DNA of 64,000 bases from Parapristionchus giblindavisi (taxonomy: Eukaryota; Nematoda; Chromadorea; Rhabditida; Diplogasteridae): contig CALSFV010000087.1 in the NCBI GenBank assembly GCA_943737045.1, forward strand, positions 328,383 to 392,382, written 5' to 3'. The translations under genes and the position numbers were made by a program. This document shows, piece by piece, positions 25,901 to 36,153 of this stretch (its first letter is position 1; each line of letters opens with the position of its first letter). A model generated the notes under the pieces. It was not told the DNA's origin, ran no database searches, and worked only from the letters and a program-made list of their open reading frames with translations.

Positions 25901-28900
25901 ATGGTCCCTAACAAGATAGCAAGAGCTTTTGTGCATATCTTCATTTTTAACGTCGAGAGACGACGTCAAACTTTTTGGACGCCGAAAATTGCCAACTTTA
26001 GAGCTCCGTAGCTCTGCGGGGTGTGGTTTTCGTGTCGAGTCGTCAACAGAACATTTTCCTTGAATGACAAGGAGAATGCGCCTGCATTATTGCTATGTCG
26101 ATATTTTAATTAGTATTTTTGTAAATCGATTTTGTGATAGGGTTAAAAACAAAAATCGAAGCCGAAGGTTTTCAATAGCTCAATCGACTAATCTCGACGA
26201 GAGGATTTCAACGGTATACTGAACATTTTTGTATGTGGTTGCGCTCGGAAGTTATGAACATTTCAAGATTTTTTGACTGTGAAATTTGTGTTGTTTCCAG
26301 CACAAGCCATCCTGATTGGTTGATAAACTCTTCTGTCAACCTTCCAAACAACTGTCTGTAGTGTAGTGGATAAGATGTCAGCGTCTTCTTTTGACGGTCA
26401 GGGGTTCGATCCTCCTAGCCGCAGTGATCTTTTGCTGGTTTTCCTTTTGTTGAAATTGAAAGAACTAATAATGAATTTACAAGTCATGCCAATTGAAATG
26501 TTTGTGATTATGTAACAAAGAAAAGAGAATACGCTTTAACTTATCAGTAGGTGTAAACTATAACAGGCCGAGAAAGAGAAGAGTTGTGAAAGGGAGGAGA
26601 GGAGGAGGACGAGAAAATTTTTGGAAAACTTGAAGATGAATGTTTTAGGATGGTGGTCGAGGAAGAGCGTGATGAAATATTCCTATGAATTTGAAACCTC
26701 TTTGTTGTCATACTGTAATTTGCATTCAAAGTGATTAATATTCATTGATTGGCTATGATTTGTGAATTGAATTATGGAAATGAATATTCAAAAGTTATCA
26801 AACATAGCTAGGAGATGTACTATAACAACAGTAAAACTAATGAGAATGGGCGAATTGTTCATACGAGACAGAAGAGTGGGTAGATCACGGCTGCGTCACT
26901 CTTCTCTCGTGTGATAGCACGCAATGAAAATCTTGAAATGCTCATAACTTCCGAGCGCAACCACATACAAAAATGTTCAGTATACCGTTGAAATCCTCTC
27001 GTCGAGATTAGTCGAATGAGCTATTGAAAACCTTCGGCTTCGATTTTTGTTTTTAACCCTATCACAAAATCGATTTACAAAAATACTAATTAAAATATCG
27101 ACCTAGCAATAATGCAGGCGCATTCTCCTTGTCATTCCAGGAAAATGTTCTGTTGACGACTCTACACGAAAACCACACCACGAAGAGCTACGGAGCTCCA
27201 AAGTTAGCAATTTTCGGCGTCCAAAAAGTTGGACGTCGTCTCTCGACGTCAAAAATGAAGATATGCACAAAAGCTCTTGCTATCTTGTTAGGGACCCTAT
27301 GGACTATCAAAAAATGGTCTCTGCTCATTTTCGACTTTTTCAATGTGCCACCGTTTATTCGAACCTTATGCGACACGCGTGATAGGAAGGAAGGGAAGTG
27401 GTCGGGATTGTGTCTCTCTACTCTCTCTCACCACCACACTCTCTCGCCTCTTGCCTCTACTTCAATGACAAAATGAGTACATTAAAAGTTGATTTACTCG
27501 AAAACATCTTCCGCAAATTGGCTGAATTTTTTTCTATGAGATCCTGAAGTCATTACGGTCCGATCCATGTATCTCACTCACACACTATGGCCATTGAGAG
27601 TAATTCGGATTTTGAAAATTTCGGAAACTTTTTCATGAAAAATGAATTAGATAGGCGTGATCGTCATCAAATTCTGCCCCTGGGTGCATAGTCTGCAAAA
27701 TTTTGTACCACCGGTTGAGGAGAAATGACTGAAAACGCGATTTCAACGCGACGTCATCTGGCCTCAACGGTGGCTTTAGGTGAAAAATGAACATGACCAT
27801 CGTCATCAGCAACCTTGAGAACCCCGATCCCAAAAATATAATTTTTTCACTGTGCCGGCACTTAGTCGGTTCTTACGCAAGCGGCCTCATATATATGTAT
27901 CCAAAATATTATATAATATTATAATAAATATAATATGTAGATTTAAAGAGCGATAGCTGTTTATTATTGTAGACGAACTATTTCACAGCAAAAAACGGGA
28001 CAAGATTATTTTCAAAAATGGGAATACCTACATTAATTTCAATAGAACGACTGTTTCCATAGGGATGCTTTCTCTCCTCAAATTTATCAGAGAATGTTAC
28101 CCAAATTATATAACGGCCATCTTTAAACTGTGCTGTAGCACGAAAGCACGTAACAGATTTTTAAAATTATTTTTTCTTTTATTTCTACCGTCTATTTCAA
28201 GCATGTGATAAAATTATTAAATATAAATGAACTCTTTCATTATTTTTATCACACTATTATTCTCAATGTTAGAAATATGTCATCATGTCCTTAAACTCTG
28301 CAAAAATAGTGATCATGACGGCTAAAATTGTGATCTTCGAACCAACACTTTGACAGTCGAGGAGCTAACAAGTAACACAAGTATCACTTGAGTGGGATCA
28401 AGAAATCATGTTTTCCACAACGTTCATGAGGTGAACTATACTCCGGAATAGTGAGCATATGGATTTAAGTCATTTTTTATGCATACTGTCAGTACTCTTA
28501 ATTGAATTTTTCAAGAAAAAATTTCATGCAAAAGTTGTCCCATCGCAGTGATATTGATCACCAACCACCTTTCAAAAACAAATACTGTCAAATAAGGAAA
28601 ACAGGTTTTTTTGGTATTCATGATATTTTCCGTTTTTTCCCGACCGAAATATTGATTTTCCTAATTTCTCAAATAGATGTTATTGTTCAGCTGTGCCAAG
28701 CATAACTTGACTCTGATATTGCGTAGAATATGGATGATATTCTTTAACTGATAGACTAACCATGTGTACGGCATATTCCAGATATATCGATCTCACGATC
28801 TCAAAGAGTCCGAGAAGAAAACAGCTAACTCCGACAATGAAGAATTGTGAGATAATTGTTTGAACTGTGAGAGCCTGGAATATCGAATTAATCAAAATAT

Positions 28901-30145
28901 AATATATCTAGGATTAGGCTCTTTCCGATATTTTGTCAATAGAAATACATGCATGTTCTCTAGAAATGTTCCAACGTTACCGGATGTCATATAAATAATA
29001 TATATATTGTGAAAGAACCTGTATTGTTAGATATTTGCTGACACTCTCGATATATGGCAATAAATTTGAATACGGCCCTTTGAATATGACCATCTCACCT
29101 TTAAGAATTCACGATGAGATCCGCGTGTTTTCGCTGCCATATGTCTGGTGTTCGTTTTGAGAAAGCTAAAACAAAATATTTTTTAATATTTTAAGACGAT
29201 TTTTCTTACTTGTGAATACCCATGCCAGCAATAATATTGACAATAACAAAAGGCAGTGCAGTCATGCAGATCCAACAAATTGACGGAAGAATCGGCGAAT
29301 GTAAAATGTCCGCAACTCCTCCAAAAATCGCATTGGATATATCATAGTACGGTGTGTATTTGTGAAAGAGTTCAAGTATTCCGTCATTATGACCAAATGC
29401 AGACAAATAGAGAAACTGCAATCATACTGTATTTTCCTTTGTGCAAGTAACAAGAGTAGCATGATTAGAATTGGGTTACGTGTATAAAACGGCCGTGAAA
29501 CCGTATTCCTAGCACAATATACAAAATGACTACTCACAGAACAAAGAAATGTTGGTGAAAAAATAAGCAAGGCTATTATGACAACTTGATAAGTATGTGG
29601 AGCTGGTCGTTTCAGAACATAGAATCTAAATATTAGATTTTACTTTTCATACAAGGATTCCGTGTTCTCGGACTAACCGAAAACAAAAATTTGCTGTAGT
29701 CTGAACATTATACGCTGCTGTTCCGTGAAGTACAACACAATAGAATAGATAACAAAGAAATCGAGAGTTGAACCACGTGCCAGGGCCATAATAGACGCAT
29801 ACAATCCCTTCGAAACCGAATGGAATAATTCTGGAATTGATTTTTTATAGATTTTAGATTCAGTGTGTAGCTGAATTTCCATAAGAAAGTCATGTAGTAC
29901 CTTGGAAAAATCATAAACGACGAAAAATCGGTACACATTTCGATGAGTGATAATCTAAACTTTCACTTTAAAAATAATTTAGGTCAAATTGATTAAAAAA
30001 TAACTTACGCAAACAACATTATAGAGTAACTTTTCAAATATAATGGTGTTTTAGTTAAAATAAGATAACATAGAAGAGAGTTAGCAGAAAATGACGTGAT
30101 GCAAATTGTATTTTGGATAACATATAGAGGAAGTGGGGGATCCAT
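22995..30145 (-). CDS. Serpentine chemoreceptor, Srd-like (paralogue B)
   Basis: Minus-strand seven-pass receptor with the same nine exon lengths as paralogue A (137, 54, 153, 88, 206, 67, 114, 65, 112): 30009-30145, 29901-29954, 29678-29830, 29538-29625, 29210-29415, 29099-29165, 28761-28874, 23215-23279, 22995-23106; 331 residues. It starts MDPPLPLYVIQNTICITS; it has IIPFGFEGIVCVYYGPGTWF, RFYVLKRPAPH, PYYDISNAIFGG, MAAKTRGSHREFLK, and TM7 IGCVCILTSPLVTIYFVKPY. The last exon ends KTAIFTF and aligns with the C-tail of A. Exons 7 and 8 are separated by about 5.5 kb because two nested palindromic elements (23311-27889) occupy that intron; a short-range gene finder would call B truncated. Splice sites on both sides are intact, so the gene may still work. 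Confidence 0.85.
23888..25876. mobile_element. Palindromic element E1, copy 1 (TTAA target site)
   Basis: About 1990 bases, nearly a perfect inverted repeat about a centre near 24880. It is flanked on both sides by TTAA (23884-23887 and 25877-25880), the target duplication of piggyBac-type elements. Subterminal sequence includes CGACCACCCCCCGGACACGT on the left and its complement on the right. No transposase is encoded, so it would be a non-autonomous foldback element. Inserted in the left arm of E2. Confidence 0.85.
26353..26425 (+). other. tRNA-like sequence at the centre of palindrome E2
   Basis: Box A-like TAGTGTAGTGG and box B-like GGTTCGATCC are correctly spaced. An anticodon arm CGTC-TTCTTTT-GACG would carry CTT (Lys). 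The T arm pairs, but the acceptor stem does not, so this is a tRNA-derived or pseudo-tRNA sequence rather than a working tRNA gene. Confidence 0.5.
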
Positions 30146-30330
30146 CTACCTGAATGCAAACGTTACATTTATTATTCAATTTATTATTCAATTTATTATT
30201 CAATTGCCAACTGAACTAAAAAAACATGTGATTGTACAGAATTTAACAAATAAATTAGCAAAATTGATTAAGATTTTGAGAATCGAAAAATATTCATACT
30301 GAACAGAAAAATAATGGTGCGTGATTATGG

Positions 30331-30345
30331 GGGGGGGGGGGGGTT
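30331..30345. repeat. Poly-G run
   Basis: About 15 consecutive G just upstream of the chemoreceptor B start (minus gene). A second run of about 9 G is at 60521-60529. Confidence 0.9.
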
Positions 30346-31010
30346 CGTGACGCATGCACATAACTCGATCATAATGGACTGCTGTTAATCGAATTTACTA
30401 TTCTTCCTACGACTCTATCGTGCCCTATGTACTTACATTATATTACATGTATTGAAAAAAGTGCTAACTATAAGCATAAATCACTACGAATGAGGGTAGA
30501 AGGATACAAAAATGAAAAAAAACTTTTCCCCTCCACTACAGGGTCTATTTTCATGTTCATTTGTCAGATAACTGGGAATTGTCTGAGGAAATGAAAAAAA
30601 AATGAAATAATACAAGCATAGGATTGAAGCATAGGATAAATTTTGAGATGTGAACTTTTTAAATAATAATAATTGTGCTCCATGGTGTTTCGGCCGCTAC
30701 GTCTAACAAAATAATCATCGCTTTTAGGCGAATTAAGGCATAAGAGACTCCTTGTTAGTATAATGTCTCTTATATAGTCATGTACGTTGAATAAATTCAA
30801 TTAATTGCAAACGTTTCCATGTTACTTTGTTCGTGCAAACGGTATCTTTGATACCATTTACCATTTCTTTGCACATTATATTATATAATGCAATTCAGAG
30901 CTAATTTCGAATAATGAAATGAGTTTGCGTGAAAGCTGCATTTTTGGATTGTACCGAAGCAATGTATTCGCTCATATCATAAATCAAAAATCGATAATGA
31001 TCGGCAAAAC

Positions 31011-31661
31011 GGGGGGCGATCATTTGCACAACGATCATTTGCACAACGGATCATAAATCGGTCGGGAGATGGCGCAGGGCAACCAAAGTTGTATCATTGT
31101 TATCATTGGGAGTGTACGGTATTGTGCTACCGTAACCGTCAGGAGTCGCGAACTGACTTTTTTCAGTCGACACATGACCCGGGGTTCATGGTTGAAAATG
31201 ACAAAAGTCGAAAAATTTATGATGACTCGAGGCCAAATACTAGTTGCCATTATATCAATAGTGAGCCAACTTTTATCTTTCTGGATACCGCAACCCGAAC
31301 TACTGTGATCTAGCTACCGTAACCTGCAATATTATAGCGAAATGCACTTCAAATACCGGTTTGATTACGGTAGATCGGGTTACGGTATCCAGAAAGATAG
31401 AAGTACGCTCACTACTGATATAATGGCAACTAGTATTTGACCTCGGGTCATCATATATTTTTCGACTTTTGTTATTTTCAACCATGAACCCCGGGTCATT
31501 GGTCGACTGAAAAAAGTCAGTTCGCGATTCCTGACGGTTACGGTAGCACAATACCGTACACTCCCACTGATAACAATGATACAACTTTGGTTGCCCTGCG
31601 TCATCTCCCGACCGATTTATGATCCGTTGTGCAAATGATCGTTGTGCAAATGATCGCATCC
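31011..31661. mobile_element. Palindromic element E4 with 9-base target duplication
   Basis: About 650 bases; the arms are near-perfect inverted repeats beginning GCGATCATTTGCACAACG. The 9-mer CGGCAAAAC lies directly outside both ends (31002-31010 and 31662-31670), the target duplication length of Mutator-like (MULE) elements. Open frames on the two strands mirror each other and are not genes. Confidence 0.8.
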
Positions 31662-31851
31662 CGGCAAAACAAATGGTTTACCTAATTGTTTTTTTTAGTG
31701 TTTCGTTGCTTTTCCCACTTATTGTGGAGATTACTTAATAGTATATGAAAGAATGACTTTTAATTCATTCTTTAAAAAAAGATGACGTAAAAAAGAGCAT
31801 GACCTTATCCCACGATAACTACTATTTATCTGACTAAGCGAGTACAACGAG

Positions 31852-32046
31852 ATGGTACACCGTATTGTGAAGAGAGTTCTCACTGAAAAGGGAAGCACGA
31901 AATACCATGGTGTACATATTGAAATCGACCTATATCATCTACGGGTAGGTGAAGGAAGTCCAGCAGCAATTTCAAAAGTTCCTGAGTTGACCTACCACAG
32001 CCGGGAAATCGATAATTCGTTTGTATATCGCGCGATCGCAGGATAG
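31852..32046 (+). other. Possible short coding exon
   Basis: An ATG-led frame of 64 codons (MVHRIVKRVLTEKGSTKYHG...) contains a good donor (GTAGGT) after about 31 codons. No downstream partner exon could be found, so this is only a candidate. Confidence 0.25.
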
Positions 32047-32167
32047 ACAAAAAGTCCATACCGTGTTTATTACTCCTTCCACCATAATACTATTAATTAT
32101 AATAGTAATAATATTTTTACTTACAACTCGAGTAGACAAGAAAAATCTAAATCTGCATCTTTTAATT

Positions 32168-32386
32168 TTATGAATGAGTAATCTTGAGAGTGTCCAGGTA
32201 TTCGGTGGAGTGGATTTTAGAAATTGAACGTTTGGCAATGGATTGAATGTCGAGAAGAGTCAGCCTGTGGGGATAGTCAATGTACGGGAAATCTTCCAAG
32301 AAGGATTTTGAAATAGTTCTTATGGACATATTCAACATGCTGTTGCATTGTTCAGGGCGATGACGATGATGGATGGAACCGTACAT
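32168..32386 (-). CDS. Possible small protein or C-terminal exon
   Basis: A 72-codon minus-strand frame starting MYGSIHHRHRPEQCNSM and ending YLDTLKITHS looks coding (mixed charged and hydrophobic residues, no low complexity). No family is recognised. It may be the last exon of a gene whose upstream part was replaced by the adjacent foldback element E5. Confidence 0.35.
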   Translation of the reverse strand: MYGSIHHRHRPEQCNSMLNMSIRTISKSFLEDFPYIDYPHRLTLLDIQSIAKRSISKIHSTEYLDTLKITHS

Positions 32387-32737
32387 TCACATATTTTTCG
32401 ATTTCTCTTCCGTATACTTTGTGCTTCACTTTTGTGAGATTTGGATTATAGTTAGGTGAATTATGTCGTTTTTTGAACTTGATTTTAGGAAAAATTGTAA
32501 ACAAGTGAATGGAATAAAATTTTGCTGTTACGTACTTACAATAAGAGTGGTTCAACATCTTCCCCCCAATAAAAAGCCGAATAATTAGTATGAAGTATAA
32601 TATGAAAAGCATGCAAATGTATTCTAGAAATACTGTAAAACATGCAGAATAAAATGAATAAGGTCCCGTCGATACAATGAAAACATGAAGAAAAAAACTG
32701 CCAATATAAATAAGAATATATTTTCTTTGCGAAGTTA

Positions 32738-33087
32738 TGGCTCGTTAAAAAATAGTGGAAAATCGAAATCGGCGACTTTCCACCCGTTAAAAAAGTACCC
32801 GGAAAGTCGAAAATGGAAACACGAAATTTGAATTCGCGCGCGCTCAAAGAGGTGCGGGAATTCAAATTCCGACTTTCCGTCACCGATTTTTAGCAGTGAA
32901 ATGGAAATTCAACTTCCTTCTTGCTAAAAATGGAATCCGCGAAAATTCGCTGTCGGAATTTGAATTCCCGCACCTCTTTGCGCGCGCGCGAATTCAAATT
33001 TCGTGTTTCCATTTTCGACTTTCCGGGTACTTTTTTAACGGGTGGAAAGTCGCCGATTTCGGTTTTCCACTATTTTTTAACGAGCCA
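32738..33087. mobile_element. Palindromic element E5, about 350 bases
   Basis: TGGCTCGTTAAAAAATAGTG at the left end pairs with CACTATTTTTTAACGAGCCA at the right; arms stay paired through GAATTCGCGCGCGC-type sequence to a short centre near 32910. TTA flanks both ends, a likely 3-base target duplication. Confidence 0.8.
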
Positions 33088-33479
33088 TTACATTATGCGA
33101 AATGAAACAATGGGAAGATACGAGTCTATTTTGTGTTGAAGAACCACAAGTAAATTGAATTAGAGAATACAATAATTTCTGATGAGAATAACATATTTGT
33201 CAGCTCGTTTTGTGTCACCTACGTAGTCTAATCAATTGCCAATTATGTCTGCTATCTATTTTAGATTTGTTCACAACAATCCATTCATTCCATTCTCATT
33301 TGTTAAAGTTCATCGCTTGATAATGTTTAAGAAAAAATAAGGAAATAATAAAAATTATAATATTCATCGTATCTATTTAGTTGAAGAAAAGAATAATACC
33401 ATTTACGTAAGTTTCCAATTGATGTGACGATACAAACCTGATAAGTTGTATCGTTCCCGAACACTATAAAAAATCTCTG

Positions 33480-34330
33480 CCCGTCACTAGCGGTGTACCC
33501 CAAGGTTCAGTATTAGGCCCTTTACATTTCCTGATCTATACCTCAGAAATTCCACCCCTCGTCCAAAATGATAATGGTGTCATTGTATGGATGTATGCGG
33601 ATGATATGAAAATTTTTCAATCTATTGAAGATGAAAATTCATCAGCTCTCCTACAGCCTGCCATAGATACCATCTCAAAATGGGTAGATGATTGGCAACT
33701 CCCACTAGCCGCTCATAAATGCAATTCACTACATCTTGGTAGAGCAAATATTAAGATATACACAATCGGATCACTAAACTTGACTCAAAAGAATCTTCAG
33801 AAATCATTAACCGTCACTGTTCACTGTAAAATATTACTTTAAAAGGTAAAACAGCATGCCATATTATTTTACGAGCACTTAGGACCAAAAATATGGATGT
33901 TCTCCTTAAGGCGTATACGATATATATCAGATCAATCCTTGAAAGCGCTTCAGCAGTTTTTAATCCGTTTAAAAATCACGACAAAATAGTCATTGAAAGA
34001 GTCCAGAATTACTTCACAAGAATGCTGTTTATGAGGTGTTATAACCATACTTGGAATATTGTGCCCGGTAGTGCATTGAGAAACACTCAATTGGGCATAG
34101 AGTCCTTACAATTAGAGAAGCGCAGAGAGCACATTGATTTGAGGACAGCCATGAACCTACTTAGAGGAAAATTTAAAATTTCGAATAAAAAATCCCACTA
34201 TTTTCGCCCATATACTTTATTATTTATTTATTTATTTGATACACCCGTGACAGGTGCGACAGCAAATACAGAAACGATGAGAAAAATAATTATAATAATG
34301 ATAGAAAGGACTTGGGGAAGGTGACAGGGG
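33480..34330 (+). mobile_element. Broken non-LTR retrotransposon (reverse transcriptase 3' part)
   Basis: Encodes reverse transcriptase signatures GVPQGSVLGP and, downstream, YADDMKIF (the catalytic Tyr-Ala-Asp-Asp), then the thumb/C-terminal region including SILESASAVFNPF and a 3' part in a shifted frame. The frame breaks near 33840 and resumes near 33893, and the 5' end (endonuclease, first half of the polymerase) is missing. Jockey/CR1-like by general form; clade not certain. Ends with a TTATTTATTTATTTGATACA-type tail. Confidence 0.85.
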
Positions 34331-35171
34331 TTAATCGATAGCTATCAAATCGCCAGTGATCTAGTTAGAGTGAGGTGGACGAAGCCTCAGAACGGGAAGG
34401 GGACCGTTCAGATCCATGTGAGGGGTTGGATCATAATGGAATCACCGGGATAGACAACTAAAGATTGAGTACTTCGACTTGTAGAGTATGGGGAAGTTGT
34501 GGATGGCGAAATAGGTGAAATTTGATAGACTGAATTGACAACATTGGATTACAGATACGATGTAAATTACACAGAAAACGAGTAGTACGATGTGCAAATG
34601 AGCTACGAAGATTCTCTCTTTTAGCAATTGGAATGTGAATAGAGAATGCATTGTGACGAGAATTACAATCTCGTAAAGCATAGTAATCAGACATAGGTAC
34701 ATCGACAAGTGAACGAATAATCTTTAAAGCAAAAATAATGTCAGCAACTAAACGCCTTGAATAAAGTGAATGTAAATGATAATTATCAAGTCTAATATCG
34801 TAAACGGGGGGTGAGGTAGTGGCAAGGGTGGTACGATAATGTAATAATCTAGTGAAAAGGTGCTGGGGTTTCTCTAATTGTCTAATTAAACCCTTCGCAC
34901 AGGGAGACCATACCGGTGAAGCATACTCAAGTACGGGTAAAATGAATGAACGGAAAGCTCTAACGTAAGGATCAATAGATGTACAAGAAACAGAACGAAA
35001 TAAGAGATAGATAAGCTTATTGACTTTTTGACAGGTAATATCTATATGAGAACGAAAGGATATACCACATGAAACAGGCTCAACTTTAACTATCCTGGAT
35101 CTAGATTTAATTATAGACATTACAGCTTCTTTCCAACAGCGGCAAGACTTTTGGTACAACCAGGCAATCAA
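34331..35171 (-). mobile_element. Broken non-LTR retrotransposon fragment, opposite strand
   Basis: A 237-codon minus-strand frame (35171 to 34458) resembles the C-terminal part of a LINE reverse transcriptase: FILPVLEYASPVWSP, LEKPQHLFTRLLHYR and similar. The catalytic part is absent. It points toward and nearly touches the 3' end of the plus-strand fragment at 33480-34330. Confidence 0.75.
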
Positions 35172-36153
35172 ATAGAGTTTCCCTAACTCCTTATGTTTCG
35201 TCTCTATTATTCCAAAGATTCGTCCCGTATTCTTTATCCCGTGAGCAATTCATTATCGTCTGCTTTATCACCTTCATTATCGATTCATTTAATTTCTTTT
35301 TCTTTCATCACACGCGTTTCATTATATATTTATGAATACGTATAAATATTAGAAATATTATAATATTTTGTATTACAGAAAACGCAAAATTATTTGATGT
35401 TTTTGATTATTTCGTAAATACAGTGCATTGTCATACAAATATTATCAGTGAGATTGAAGTCTTACGAAAATTAATGGTTGACTGCACAAATCGTGAGAGT
35501 TCAATTACTATATAATAGATTTCAGTGCTGGAAATGTACCGATTGTATTTTGCATCTTCTTCTATGCTGAAAATATTAGTATATTTAATAATTAAAGATG
35601 GGGACACACGAAAGGAATGATTGGCTCCTACCACGATGGGAATGAGCCCCCTCATACATATACTGTAATTAAAAAGTGTGTTTATGTTCAGTTTGCGACC
35701 GGCACTCAACCTTTGCTCTGTCATTAGGCCCCTTCCCATCTCCCTTTCTCCATTCCCTGCACTATTGAACATCTTTAAATCGTGATTATGCCAATCAATA
35801 CGCAGAATCATTATAAAAGAAATAGTATATGGTGACTTATATGACTTTTGCTACCATCCTGTCTTCACAGTTTATTCACGAAAATATTCGTGGGTCACCA
35901 CCTTTAAAAGGATTTATCTGTCAGAGTATGGATATTATTATAAAAATAACAATAAATGATTTATCGAGTGAAACTGGATATTTCGCTGTTGTGAATATTT
36001 TTTATGATTTGTTTGAGTCGCCTGAAAAGGAATTAAGTTCTTATCCATAATATGCTCTCCGCACTCATATACTATCTCACTTCTTTTGTTTTCGAGAGAG
36101 TGTGATCAGAGACAAGAGTGAAATTAACATGTGATGATTCTTCAAATACTCAC

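Larger units (their letters stand above)
23311..27889. mobile_element. Long palindromic element E2, with E1 nested inside
   Basis: Terminal inverted repeat TGAGGCCGTTTGCGTAAGA / reverse complement at 27871-27889 (TCTTACGCAAGCGGCCTCA). Left arm 23311-23883 plus 25881-26285 pairs with right arm 26925-27889 at high identity; the centre (about 26290-26920) is unpaired. Removing the inserted E1 leaves about 2.6 kb. No transposase frame seen; open frames are mirror images of each other. Possible TA target duplication. It lies in intron 7 of chemoreceptor B. Confidence 0.85.

Noticed and set aside
31035..31659. Open frames of 71-119 codons on both strands
   Set aside because: Mirror images within palindrome E4.
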